Positions 24,201-36,246 of a stretch of DNA of 64,000 nt are shown piece by piece. The stretch's first letter is position 1. Each line of letters opens with the position of its first letter. The notes below the pieces were generated by a model that saw nothing but the letters and a program-made list of their open reading frames with translations, did no database searches and was not told the DNA's origin. The position numbers and the translations under genes were made by a program. The stretch spans positions 32,382,332-32,446,331 of the forward strand of contig CALNVZ010003426.1 of assembly GCA_940671915.1 (NCBI GenBank), given 5' to 3'. Source of the DNA: Paracentrotus lividus (Eukaryota; Echinodermata; Echinoidea; Camarodonta; Echinidae).

Positions 24201-27200
24201 TGAAGTTGACTTGAAAAGGCCTCCGTCTTAAATGTTTACTTGATTTAATATGTGATGTCAACTTACAGAAAGTTGACCGTATTTGTATATTTTAGATTTC
24301 TATCCATTATACTTGTTTAGGTGTTGCCATTTTTGTTTGAAAAAAAAAGAGGTCACATAAGTATATGCTAAAAATAAATGAGTGGGAAGCAGAAATTAAA
24401 AGAAAAGGTGTAAATCAATCAGAATTTATATGTCTAGCCACATAAATTCTTAATTATTTAAGAGAGTAAAGAATTTCCAATTGGTTGATAAGTCTTAGTA
24501 CATCTTTGTTGCAGAGGAAGACACATTTGGAAGCTATGCCAATTTGCTGCTCCGTTACTTTCTAGCTGAAGGAGTAATGTGTGGACATGGATTAATGGTG
24601 GCAAGTGCCGAGGAGCAGCCAAACAAATTACTCAAGGTAGAAATATCAGGCCAAGATGTCCAATTATTTGAAAGAAAATTGTTGAGATGGCCAATAAAAT
24701 TACAAATGTACATACTGTGTATGGGCAAAGTAGATAGCATCAAAGAGTGATCAAAATTTTGTTTGTAAAACTAAATTTTAGGAAGAACTTACAGATAATG
24801 TAAACAAGAAAAAAAAGGGAAAATAATAATGAACATGCCTGTAGTGACAAAGTGTCTTGAATTTTTTGGTGTTCTGAACGACCGTTCAAATTAACAAAGA
24901 AATCATAGGAAATTTCAAAGCAAGCTAAACATGTTACAAGTTTAACTGTTTTATGTTTTTATTGTCTCAATTTTTCTTTGTACGGTGTTGTTTTGTCAAC
25001 CTGTTAAAGACAAGATTTTCATACAACACATATTTTCCATAAATCCAGCCAGAATACTACCAGAGCTATATTGCTCTGAGCTCCTGAGTATTTTATATTT
25101 AATACTCCATTCCATAGCTGTTGACAAATTTTCTCCAAGGAATTATTCAAAGAAAGGGGAAAAGAGGCGGACAATATAAAATTGGACTGACATTATCACC
25201 TACTGGACGAATTTGACCTTTTCCCCAAAGCCAGGACCTCACAAAAGATCATGAGCAATGAGAGGCAGACCTATGCACTGTAAAAAGACCCACAATTATT
25301 ATTATCATTATTATTATTTTCATACATATTTTTGTCAAGCATACTCTGACCAATGAAGGTTTTGTGGGCACACCAACCAGTCTTCTGTTCCTGATTAAAA
25401 CATAAATATTTATTTGTCTTTCATGTATTTCAGGCATTACCACACCCTGTAGATGATGACAAAGAAAAGAAAGCTTCTCAAGAAACAGATGAAGATAAGA
25501 TGAAAATAGCTTGGAGGTATCAACATCTTCCACAACATCAGGTTTGTTCAATCAATCTTTACCATTCTACCTCTTTCTATGTAGAAAATATAGGGACAAG
25601 GGTCAATGTTGGAAAATGACATGATTTAACCTACTTAAACTGCCAAGACCTTTTATCAAAATCCATCAGTTATCCCCGCCGAGCATGCATTTTTTTTTTT
25701 GTACCAGTATACTACTAAATCGAAAGAGAGTTCATAATCCGATTTTTTTAGTAATTTGAGCTCATTTGCCATATTGTGGACTGAAGACTGAGTTTGTATG
25801 AGTTGCAGGTTTGTGCAAAGCTATTGTGCGATCTTTTGCCTGATACATCAGTCAATATCAGACAAAATGATCGCACAATAGCTTTGCACGAACTTGGAAC
25901 TCATGCATACTCAGTCTTTACTCCAGAATATGGGCCATAGTTTTCAGAAATATTTTGGCAGCCGAAAAGATGAATTTTGTCAGTTTACAACGTATGAAAC
26001 ACGTCTAATTACTGCTCACAGTGACATTGTCTTCTTTCTGTAACATATGATGATGATGATGATGATGATGATTGTTGAATATTATTATACTTTTTATTTA
26101 TCAGGTATCGGAGTCAGCACATCAGTTTGGTCACAGCTATGATCTGAACCGTGTGATGAGTGAAGAGAGATTGGCATCTACTCATACAACATGCTTCCAT
26201 CTCCAGTCAGTGAATATCACACACCAAGATAACATGTAAGATCACAATTATTTCAATTAAGTTCAATATGAGGTTTATTGTTAATCAAATGTGCATTTTC
26301 CAAGAAAGACAGAAAGGATGGAAATTCTGGTATACATTATTGAATACACGATTTCTACACTGTAAAAGTTTAACATAGATTTAAAAGTTATGTAAAAGAA
26401 AATGAATAAGTGTACATAAAAGTGAAAATGTGGAAAAAAGACAAGCTTACAAGGCACATGGAGATCAAAGAAAAGTCCAATTAACTCTGATTCAGCAGGT
26501 TTTAGGGGAAGTAGCCATTTCTGGCAGGTAGTGCTATTTGGTAATAATTTGGAAAAGTTTCTAAACAAAGCTAATCTTCTTTTCTTAAGGGTTGGTAATT
26601 TGTAGATGTGTTGTGGTCAATAGTTGATCTGGGGTATGTAGTTTGAACTCTGGCTACTTCACAAAAGTTCTTTGGCAAGACAGTATTGTACATTTACCAC
26701 ACTGGACCCAGTTCAAGTCAAACCTAATCCTTCCTCATTTCGTATGGCTTTTTAAAAAATCTGCATGAAGTTACATTTTGTAGGGATGGAGTCATTTTTT
26801 TTTTAAATTGAAATTATGAGATCTTGTATGCTTGATTTTTTAGATTTTAGTTTGTGTAAAGGGGCAAGTTCAAAATGCATGGCTAGGTACATGTGTATTG
26901 TTAGGTGATCTCAAATCAGATGTTTATTATATCTTCCAGTGCCAACCCAGCCTATCAGAGATTATTCAGTGCTGTAGAGAAGGAGATCCATGCTGGTGGT
27001 TATAGTCTTACTGCTGATGCTGCTAAATCACAGGTATTATCATACACTTATGGTATCACTTTACTGGGAAAGTAAAGGTCAGAGGTTTGGTTCCTGGCAC
27101 AGGAATTGAGGAAGGCATTATTTCTACATTCTTCTCCCCTGAAGTGAATCCAATGAGCTACTAATACATTGTAAATTACTTTGATCAATTATTTGGAAAC

Positions 27201-29608
27201 GTGATGTTTTAATAAGTTTATGTCAAAATCTCTTTTTAGTGTTGTATTTTTGAATTTCCCTTAAAGATTTCGAACTGAAAGTTATCTAGGCATGAAGTGA
27301 TATTTTTCTATATTACATTTTATCAAATTCTTGTCATTTGTCAGATCTCCTTATCTCTTTTATTGACATTTACCAAAAAAATTGTGGATGTAGCTCATTG
27401 ACATCTGCTTTCTTTTCCATCGCATTCATTATTTCAAACGCACTTGAAGCACAATGAAGCATGCTCATAAGCATAGGGGGTCTATATGTGCAGATCAGAA
27501 ATTTACCCATGATGCATTTCTCATCATCAGATATTTTTCAATTTTCCCCTCCAAACCAGCACATAGCAGATTCATAGAAATGACCCATTTTTGCATGTAT
27601 GGGTTAGAATAATAGAATAGGTTGCAGTAGAGTAACACAAGTATTACGTAGCAAGTTGTACAATGTCTCCCTTTAATTGTAACGGACACTGCTGCAGACA
27701 CACATTCATTTCTTTTTGTTAGTGGGGGGGGGGGGGGGGGGGGATGGGAGATTATCTTTTCATCATCCCCCCAGTAACAAGACAAAATTTATCCAGCGCT
27801 ACATACTTGGCCGCTCAGCTATGACTGGGGTAATAATGTGTAAAACATTCTTTGTAAAGCGCCATGAGCGTCATGCATGACGGACCTGAGCGCTATATAA
27901 GAAGCCACCATTTTTATTATTATTTTTAGTGGTATCGGATTGACTCTACAAGAAGTGTGTGAAGGATACAAGCTATCCCATTGAGGTTAATTGGTGATGG
28001 AGAAAATTGCATTTTGATAATTTTGTTTCTTTCGACAAATAAATGAAAAAATGAATGATGAATGAATATTGACAGATATGATATAATATTCTTTTCTATC
28101 CCAAATCTCTCCCACAGGCTACACCAAACCGCAATGTACTGAGGATAGGCATTCATTCTCTTGCATCTCCTCTATGGGAATCTAACACTGATGAGCAATC
28201 CAGCGTATCTCTATGTAGGTTTCTACATGCACTAAGAGGACTATTAAGAGTTTCATTGGCTGCCTGTGTTCTGACTATACCAACACATCTATACCAGGTA
28301 AAAACACATCAATAATAATAATAATAATAATAATAATATCGTTTTATTTCCCCAGGGTAGCCACTTCAGTTCTGACAACTGTTCTCCCAGCGGGCCCTGC
28401 ATGATGTTATTATTACCCCCAAGCTCCTTGTTAAAAGGCAACTTTTAGGTACCATTTTTGTAAGTCTTTGGTATGACTCGGCCGGGTTTTAATAATGATT
28501 GTCCCTGAGATGATAAAACAATTAGTGTCACCATGGAAAATTTCTGCAGGTGTTAAATAAGGACTTTTATTTAGGTGTTCTATGAATATATAAGGCATGA
28601 AATATATTGCATGAGAACTAGGTTTGCAATTGTAAATGCAAGCATGTATTCTTATTACAGGTTGAAGTATTTAGCCATTCTTCATCAACATGATACGGCC
28701 AGACATTCATCACACATCTATGTAGTTCTTAAATTCAAGTTATTTTTAGCAATAACTAATTTGGTTTGAATTTTTATTGTTTCAAATTTAGGGTTCATAG
28801 GGTATCTTAGAATGTGCTTGAAGAGACTCAGTGGTTTAGTTTCAACATACAGTAATTAGATTGTAGAATGTTTTTTCCTCATGAGCATGCTTTTGTTGTG
28901 ATCGTGGTACTGTCTGTACAGTCTACTCCTGTTATAATGAGGCAATCCTCCCAGTTCACATTTCAAACATGTACCAATCTATGTTTAGATTTAACAAGAT
29001 TTTGAGATAACTAAATTAATTACCTTGATTCCAAGCACCTCATTAGAATGAGAGTGTACTGTATTAAAAACCATTATAAAAACACTAGACCCTTGCACCG
29101 CAATGCATGGTGTTTGGAGTTCCTTGAACCCATATCACTTCTTATCCCTTCTGTCAGTATATTCAGCATGTTTACAATTTCATTGTACATGCTTAAATCA
29201 TTGTATTCTTACTTTTCTTACTTTGTTACCAGGATGAAAGTAAAGTAAGAAGAATAGAGAGACTGTGTGATGCAGCGTTCCAACTAGAATCATTTGCAGG
29301 GTCTGATAAGGAGACTAACCCAGTCTATAAAGAATACCATGGTGAGTGTTTGTTGTCATTTTTGTTGTATATAGTGTTGAGATCCAAGCAATAGCAGGTT
29401 CACAGCTGTTGAAAGGGGTCTGTGACATTTGCACCGATGACAATTGCTCCAGTGACAATTGGTCCTGTGGCAATTGCTCCTTAATAATTACTCCGTGGTC
29501 TATCCCCAGATTAGAGAAAATAAATTTTGTTGCCGGAGCAAATGTCAGTTCCCTGTTTAAAGCTCAGCATACCAGCTTACTCTAAAAGGAGAGTCCCAAA
29601 TTAGATTA

Positions 29609-29645
<37 letters not shown>

Positions 29646-31569
29646 TTACCTTCTATTCAGACGATGTCAGTGTACTGCACTTCTTTTAGTCCTATTTCAA
29701 ATATTGAGAATATTTGTATTTATATGTATTTTTATATTTCCATTCTTATATCCAATGCTGCAAAACTTTGATTTTAAAATAAAGTTTCAACCACAGGTCT
29801 TGGAATTTGTGGTTAATTCTATATTTTGTAATATACAGTTATCTCATTGAAAGATAACATATAATATGTACTACAGTGGTCAATAGGATAACAAGTAATG
29901 TAAAAGCCCATTTGAATGTAAACTTTGACCAAGGCGTGTCTCTATGGCAAATTGTTACTCCTGTAATGTTGATGAAGTGTCAGGTTGAAATGGCACTCCG
30001 CTAAGAATGCTTCTCTGAACTTCAAATTAACAAGAAAACTTGTTACAATCTTTTGAATTTTGACATTAGAGGTCAGTCCCAGATGTAAATTATCATATCT
30101 GATTGATACACATCTAAACCCAATAACCAACCAACCAATCTACCTTACAATGGCTTATTTGGAATGTTCTGAACTTTATCCGTTATATCAAGCCCATGAT
30201 TGTAATCCATATTCCAATTTTGCTTGATTTGCAGGTTTATTTCACATACGTAGACTACCAAGACTCAATTCTCTAATGAGCTATCTCCCTGATTCTATGG
30301 ATCTAGCTTTCAAACTCCGAAGGAAGAAACTCACTATCGAGGTAGGTTACTTTCAATATGTATGTAATTTGCATTCTTGTCAAGAGTAAATTTTGAATTA
30401 ATCTGTATTTCAATGCTACATACTGGGTACTTAAAAACAAACTCTACTATATTGCAGAGGGTCAAAGGTTGTAGTCCATTAAAGTCCCAGACCGGACCGA
30501 GAAATGAAAACCAAAATTACATATAAAACGAAAGCTAATATTTCTTCATAATACAACAATTCCCAATTTAAGCATTTTTATCTTCCATCTAGAAAGTATT
30601 TCATTAAAAAGGTGATCGAACGTCAACCAGGCCATCCCTCCCAAGTACTCGAAAAAGTACCCCTATTATAGTGGCGCGGCTGATGACGTCAAAGAAGTTT
30701 AAGGGAATGCTACTGCCAGGCATGATTGGGTTTCGCCTTTAGAAAACACGTTTGTATTGCTATGTCAGAACAATAGACCCCATGTGTGCTAGAATTGTAT
30801 TGTTCTGACATAGCAATACAAACGAGTTTTCTAAAGGCGAAACCCAATCATGCCTGGCAGTAGCATTCCCTTAAACTTCTTTGACGTCATCAACCGCGCC
30901 ATTAAAATAGGGGTAACTTTTCGAGTATTTGAGAGGGATGGCCTGGTTGAGGTTCGATCATCTTTTTATGAATACTGTTATGAAAATTTAATTTATTTTG
31001 GGGGTATTTATGTTATACGCCTACTTAGCTTTCAATCGATGTAAGGTTGTATTTACTCCGTCAACGGTCTTTAAGTTGTTCATGTTTTGTTGCAAATATT
31101 TTTGTATTATATTGTCCACTCCTGTTAGCAAGGTGCATGGGATCAAGCTCATTACCATGTTATATTCAACACATAGGCACATGTGCACCTGTTTAAAATT
31201 GGGACCGAGAGAATCACTTCGTTATACCCATGTTTGTTCTAATGAAAATAGGCGTATGCTTATTTTTGTTACCATAGGCATTAACAGTTATGCTTTTGAA
31301 TTAACCATTATTGTACCAATTGTGTTGAGCTGTTGATACATATTTCGATAATTAAAAATCAAATAGATTGCCAGATATAATATGCTTCTTTTCTTTTTTT
31401 ATTCATCTATTTTCTGTTTTCTTTTCTTCAGAAACTTCATCTGCCACCTGACCTATCTGAGACTGTCAGTCGATCTCAAGAGGATCCTGCAAAAAGAGCT
31501 GCAAGAAACATCTCAGCATCAGCATTCAGCTGTACATCATCACTTACAGATAGGAAACTAGATTTTTGA
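21233..31569 (+). CDS. ELP4: Elongator complex protein 4, complete, ten exons
   Basis: ELP4 is part of the Elp4-Elp5-Elp6 ring of Elongator, which acts in wobble-uridine (U34) tRNA modification. It has a RecA-like fold (PAXNEB family). Exons: 21233-21374, 24028-24063, 24515-24636, 25434-25541, 26105-26235, 26940-27033, 28118-28297, 29233-29341, 30235-30341, 31432-31569. All are GT-AG and in frame, giving 388 residues against about 424 in human. Conserved blocks are SFQRRG, GTRPSLHNGQLLVSTG, LDHLLGGGIAVGSVLLIEED, YFLAEGV, KMKIAWRYQ, FGHSYDL, NVLRIGIHSLASPLW, FLHALRGLLRVSLAACVLT, TNPVYKEYHGL, RRLPRLN, AFKLRRKKLTIE and KLHLPPDLSETVSRS. The protein ends KLDF, like the human HLDF. The first Met (MAAPSEAK) follows the divergent promoter. 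The last 25 codons and stop are unit 1 of a nine-unit tandem array that continues into the 3' flank. Introns carry several hairpin elements. Confidence 0.96.
21425..21560. other. GC-rich patch in ELP4 intron 1
   Basis: About 135 bases with much higher GC than the surroundings (CACCACGGCCCACCCGACGG and CAGGCTCAGCCGGGCTGAGG). It lies 50 bases after the exon 1 donor and may be a small CpG patch of the promoter or a foreign repeat. It has no open frame of note. Confidence 0.5.
21663..21910. mobile_element. CGCGAAA-rich palindromic element in ELP4 intron 1
   Basis: Bounded by ACTACTGTATA and TATACAGTAAGT, which are inverted. The interior has many inverted TTTCGCG and CGCGAAA words. A fragment with the same right end (CTGTACGCGAAAATATTGCC, TTATACAG) lies at 4650-4680. 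The class is unknown and no transposase is present. Confidence 0.65.
22411..23152. mobile_element. TTAA-flanked element with CCC termini in ELP4 intron 1
   Basis: The left end is TTAA then CCCTAAGTAGACCTACTTAC. The right end is CCCAGGTAAGTTAGGG then TTAA. The terminal inverted repeats match except for nine extra bases at the left. TTAA plus a CCC start fits piggyBac-type non-autonomous elements. The interior (about 730 bases) has C and G runs and no transposase frame. Its right TTAA is the left TTAA of the next element. Confidence 0.7.
23149..23654. mobile_element. TTAA-flanked hairpin MITE with CRE palindromes
   Basis: The left arm is about 23153-23308 (GAGGAAGTTCACTCTGGAAT...) and the right arm about 23496-23650 (...CCAGATTGAACTTCCCC). 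Both contain GTGACGTCACGTGCGAGC or its inverse. TTAA lies at 23149-23152 and 23651-23654. No coding sequence is present. Confidence 0.8.
25766..25940. mobile_element. Small hairpin element in ELP4 intron 4
   Basis: The left arm GCAAAGCTATTGTGCGATC (about 25818-25836) pairs with GATCGCACAATAGCTTTGC (from 25869). The arms extend outward through ACTCAGTCTT/AAGACTGAGT to ATATTGTGGA/CCAGAATAT. Each arm is about 75 bases with a short loop. The family is unknown. Confidence 0.75.
27724..27930. repeat. G20 run and SINE-like GCGCTATATAAG tail
   Basis: A run of 20 G lies at 27724-27743. At about 27795-27925 lies GTAAAGCGCCATGAGCGTCA, then GAGCGCTATATAAG and an ATT-rich end. The 'AGCGCTATATAA plus ATT tail' form is common at SINE/LINE 3' ends in marine invertebrates. 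The family is not assigned. Confidence 0.5.
28310..28420 (-). repeat. SINE-like tail with ATA repeat, copy 2
   Basis: A 28-base ATA repeat is followed by CCCCAGGGTAGCCACTTCAG and CTGTTCTCCCAGCGGGCCCT, similar to 14950-15075. It lies just after ELP4 exon 7. Confidence 0.5.
29430..29642. repeat. CAATTGCTCC short tandem repeat and A31 run in ELP4 intron 8
   Basis: Three 15-base units of the type GACAATTGCTCCAGT lie at about 29440-29485. A run of 31 A ends at 29642. The A-run could be an old retroposition tail or simple slippage. A related TTGTCC motif cluster occurs at 62330-62380. Confidence 0.7.
30598..30976. mobile_element. Long hairpin element with CRE sites in ELP4 intron 9
   Basis: Two arms of about 170-180 bases pair closely. 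They carry GGGAATGCTACTGCCAGGCA, TTGGGTTTCGCCTTTAGAAA and GACATAGCAATACAAACG or inverses. The loop is about 30 bases near 30780. Each arm has a TGACGTCA-type site. No coding sequence or clear target duplication is seen. Confidence 0.85.
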
Positions 31570-32129
31570 AAGATCTCTCTAGGAAAGCTGCTAGCGAAAC
31601 CCTTGCCTCAGCATTCAGGTGTACTTCATGCCTTACAGATAGGAAACTGGACTTCTAAAGGATCGCATTAGGAAACATTCTGCAACAAGTGCAGATGGGA
31701 AACTATACTTCTGAAAGATCTCTTTACGAAAGCTGCAAAGAACGTCTCTGCATTACTCACTGATAGGAAACTGTTCTTCTAAACGATATCTAGGAAAGCT
31801 GCTTAGAACATCTCGGCATCAGCATTCAGTTGTACGTCATCACTTACAGATAGGAAACTAGGCTTCGAAAGGATCTCTCTAAGAAAGCTGTTGTGAACAT
31901 CTATGCATCACTCACAGACAGGAAAATAGACTTGTAAATGATCTTTCTAGGAAAGCTGGGAGAATCATCTCTGCATCACTTACAGATCTAGGAAACTAGA
32001 CATCTAAAAGATCTCCCTCGGAAAGCTACTAGAAATATCTCTATATCACTCGTATTAGATAGGAAAGTAAACTTCTTAAACAGATACTCCTTGTAAAGCT
32101 ACTCAAATAATGCATTAGACTTTTAAATG
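31483..32129 (+). repeat. Nine-unit tandem array seeded by the ELP4 C-terminal exon end
   Basis: Units begin with GATC or GATA at 31483, 31572, 31661, 31717, 31785, 31872, 31940, 32010 and 32083. Long units (87-89 bases: 1, 2, 5) and shorter ones (56-73 bases) alternate. Unit 1 is ELP4 coding sequence plus its TGA. Unit 2 is still open in the same frame and ends TDRKLDF then TAA. Later units keep AGGAAAGCTGCT, CATCACTTACAGA and GATAGGAAACTAGA with growing divergence. Confidence 0.9.
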
Positions 32130-32266
32130 AAAATCTCATTCTTGCCAAGATGAACCAATATTGAATGCTTTTTGCAAAGGTCATGTTGAAGCCATCCAGA
32201 GATTTGGTGCTTGTCACCTGTTTCCTTTTGTACAAGTAATCATGATGTGATCAGGGATTTGAATAT

Positions 32267-32855
32267 TTAAAGGGGACCAATACCCAAGGAAATAATCATT
32301 TTTATATGAAAGAGCACAATCAGAGGAGCGATTTAAAAAAAGTTTCATCAAAATCAGTTATAACATAAGAAAGTTATGGAAGTTTGAAAAGTCTTGTTTT
32401 ACCTTCTATGGGGATCCTCAAACTGGCAACATCGGCTTCAAAATGGCCGATTTTATGGACAACTCTCCATTTGTTTTGTACACAAATTTTCATATTTCCC
32501 CCATTTTCTTTCAAAATATGTCTTATTTATTTCTGAGCTCAAAATATGTCATGGGAAAATGTATTTCACACAACATTATGTATAGCTCAGAAGGAGGTAA
32601 GACATATTTTGAAAGAAAATGGGGAAAATCTGAAAATTTGTGTACAAAACCAATGGAGAGTTGTCCATAAAATCGGCCATTTTGAAGCTGATGTTGCCAA
32701 TTTGAGGATCCCCATAGAAGGTAAAACAAGACTTTTTAAACTTTCATAACTCTCTTATTTTATAACCGATTTTGATGAAACTTTTTTTAAATGGCTCCTC
32801 TGATTATGCTCTTTCCTATGACAGTGATTATTTCCTTGGGTATTGGTTTCCTTGA
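32267..32855. mobile_element. TTAA-flanked hairpin MITE, copy 2, after ELP4
   Basis: Closely matches 19757-20343 along its whole length and is likewise self-complementary. The left TTAA is at 32267-32270. The right flank reads TTGA, so that side has changed. It lies about 700 bases after the ELP4 stop and may be in the 3' UTR. Confidence 0.85.
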
Positions 32856-35638
32856 AGAGCTGCATTAAATTTCTTTTTTCTGATTACGGGGATATGTATT
32901 GCAATACGACTTTCAAATTGCAATGAAACAAAGGCAGGTAATACCTCTAATACAAACTGAAGTGAAAGGGTTACTGTCAGTAAGTGTCTAGTTTGCAGGC
33001 ACATATGAGTCTGTCACAATACTAATTACAGGGTCTGAACTTTTAGACAGCAAATATATGCCATGTATTGTAGTTTCTGACATAGCCAGTGGGTAGCTAG
33101 ACTATAGTCTGCAAGCACAGACCCTAATTTGACACTTTCACAAATCATACCTTGTCTATGGCGGGACTAGACTTGTACCCACCTCAGCCGGAGTAGCTAC
33201 AGTACAAAGCGAATCTAGTCTCCTGAACTAGGCTTCGTTTAAGACAAATATTTTGCTAAAATGTCAGATCATAGTATGTGCTTGTAGACTGTCAAGAGAC
33301 TCTTGATATAAAGAGAAATGCTCTCATTGTTGATTATGATTTATTAGGATATCATATTCATTTATGTAAATCATGGCCATGAGTGCCAATCACATAACTT
33401 TTTAATATACTATTTACACAAAAAAAAGAAGATTTATTTTAACAAAAGAGAGCTGTGCATTTTGTATTTGAGACTTCTCAATGGCGCAATTGATGGGGGT
33501 GGTGTTATTAGTCATTAATAAAATGATCTATTTACATAGATAACTGAGGTGAAGAAGAAATTCACATTTAAGATAAATTTACATATATATTCCTTATGTT
33601 TTATTGATTATGATTAAGTTTACAACTGATACGATGAGTAAGATAAAGAATTGTTGAGAGGATAGATTGTATGGAAGAATGATATTAATAGAAAGAAAGG
33701 AGAGAGGATGAAAGAGAGCGAGAGAGAAAGAAAAAAGCACGAAAGAGAAAGGGGAGGGAGAGAAGGGCAAAGAGAAAGAGAGAGAGAGAGAGGGAAAAAG
33801 AAAGAAAGTGAGAGAGGAGGGGAGGGTTATTGGGAGAGAGAGAGAGAGAAGGATGAGTAGGAGAAAGTGTTTTTATTTTTTGGTCTGCATGACATCACTC
33901 AGGAATGTTCCAGAAACAAGTGAATGGAGATAATGTTTTTGAATTGTATGGTGGCCCACTATTACCCATGGGCTGTCGTTTTTACTAATCAGAAGAACTT
34001 GCACATGTTCCAATGGGAAAAGATCTGTATGGACGATATTTTAATCTTTTAGTAGATTTTTACCTTTAAATAACACAAATCCTATTTGTGATGAAAATAA
34101 TGTACACTGTTCGTCATAAAGGTGGAATATTTTTTTAAAAGGGAAATAAAAGAGAAATAAAGAGAGAAAAAGATGTTTGATGATAGGGAATATAGTCCAC
34201 TCCTGTTAAAGCGAGCACAGATAGACTGGCAACTACTGTAGGCCTACATGTCGATTCCGTTATGACAAGACAATTTTGTTCAGTATAACAAAAAAAAAAA
34301 TTATCACAATTCACTGTATTCACTGGGGTTTTATATGAAGAACAATCGTCCCTCCTTCTCATTACTGCTTTCATATCAACCAGAAATATGGAACAATGGA
34401 GCAAATGTCCCCCTCCATTAAAAAATTTAAAAAAATAAATAAATATATAAACCCCTCAAAAAATGTCTTGCAATTCAACTTTGAGCCCTCATATCTTTTT
34501 ATTTGATTGTTTATGATGGTTAAATTTGATATGATTGGGAAAGTGTATATGTCCTGTCACATGTACCCATTGTGATGCGTATGGTAGCTTGATATGGCAC
34601 AGTACTACGCAAACGAATGAATTCAGAAAAGAAAATTGCAATAAATGCTATTCTTACATCGAGTCAAACTTAAAGGTTTTGTGTTTCTTTTGTTTGTTGG
34701 TGTGCGTTAGGCGGGCAATCATTGGTACTTGGTGAATGTCAATATAATAGTTTTCAGGGTAATAGGTATTTGTGTAATTTTTTGTTTGTAAATAATGAAC
34801 GTTTTTAAATAACCATTGACATGTTGATTGAGCCACCCACCGTTGTCAGGGTACCACTAACAGTTGCAAGGTGTTCAGCATTACAATCGCTGCATCGTGT
34901 GTTTGGTTTTTTCTGCGTTGGGCGTTGGGACTTTTCTTTATCATCATGCGTAGTTTCGTTTGTTCATCCACCTCAGACAAACCAGAGCGAAGCAGATCAA
35001 AATTGAAACTAGACTAGACTTTTTTTTTTGTCATTTCAGCACATCAGTCACACACTAAACGTGTTCTCGGTTCTTTGAACCGGATTTCTCAACATTAATA
35101 AGGACGCGCCATCCATTATCTTTCAAACGATACTCCATTGAAAATAGGCATCCGCCAACAAAAGGCTGGGCAAGGGCAATTCCTTCTTCAAAGCAAAAGT
35201 AAACATGGGAATGCATTGACCGATTAATTGATACTTCAATAGAATCTGCCTTTCGAACAAGTGCCATTCATGTATACTTCCACTTCATCTGACTTTGATT
35301 TGTTATTCGTGAATACTGTGCATATGTCAAGCATTGCACGATACCTTTAGCTTTACAATTGTTAAATCAGTGTGAAGAGCGAATAAATGGAACGTTTCCA
35401 TGCAGTGAATAAATGTAATGAAGTATTAGACATGACTTACATGAATGGAGACTGATGGACTCTAAGTGGAGTGCACAACAATTTTGACGGGTTTATATAT
35501 ATTATATTGTATACAAATAAAAAGAAACTCAAGACTGAAACAACAGGATTGGGCGATACGAAGAAACCGGAGATGAAGAAAAAAAAAATACCAGTTTGAA
35601 AAAGGGCTATCATCCGAAAGGCAAAAAGAATGTGAATT
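32856..35638. other. Intergenic stretch, no gene recognised
   Basis: AT-rich, with a GA-rich tract at about 33690-33865. Open frames are short and lack known domains. It probably includes the ELP4 3' UTR end, which I cannot place. Confidence 0.6.
33690..33865. repeat. GA-rich microsatellite
   Basis: Purine-rich GA/GAAA repeats with a few breaks. Non-coding. Confidence 0.9.
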
Positions 35639-35640
35639 AA

Positions 35641-36246
35641 CAAAGGGCCTCAATACAATAATTTTGCGTCCTTTTATTGTACATATGTCCTCACAACGTT
35701 AGAGACTCGGTAACCATGTTGGTATAAGCACACGCAACTGCTGTGTGATAAATTTGAACAGACAGCTTAGAAAAAAAATCATAGGCTGCCCGGCGGGATT
35801 CGAACCCACGACCTGTGGATTGCTAGAACGCTTGTCATTACCGCTAGACCACGGAGTGCCCTTGGCGGTGAAAGTTCAAACTATCCCATATACATGAATA
35901 TCAAACGTAAAGGAGTTTACGCCGTTGGGATATTAAATAGACAAATAATTTTTATATGTCTCCAACGGTAACCATGTTGGTATAAGCACACGCACTGCTG
36001 TTGATAAATTGAAACCAGACAGCTATGAAAAAATCATAGGCTGCCGGGCGGGATTCGAACCCCGACCTGTGGATTGCTAGCCACTGTCATTCCGCTAGAC
36101 CACCGGAGTGCCCTTGGCGTGAAGGTTCAAACTATCCATATACATGAATATCAAACGTAAAGATTTACGCCGTTGATATAAATAGACAAATAATTTTATT
36201 CATATGTCTCCATAACGGTAACCATGTTGATATAAGCAAAGGGCCT
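35641..36246 (-). mobile_element. Dimeric tRNA-derived SINE between CAAAGGGCCT repeats
   Basis: Two head-to-tail units share a 250-258 base period (GGTAACCATG at 35709, 35967 and 36217). Each has a minus-strand tRNA-like block (35784-35861 and 36039-36113) with an A-box-like TGGTCTAGCGG and a B box GGTTCGAATCC. The acceptor stem does not pair well, so these are not functional tRNAs. The pair is flanked by CAAAGGGCCT at 35641-35650 and 36237-36246, a good target-site duplication. The second unit has several small deletions. Confidence 0.8.

Noticed and set aside
35784-36113. Two tRNA genes on the minus strand
   Set aside because: Good A- and B-box-like words, but the acceptor and anticodon stems do not pair and the blocks sit in repeated SINE units.
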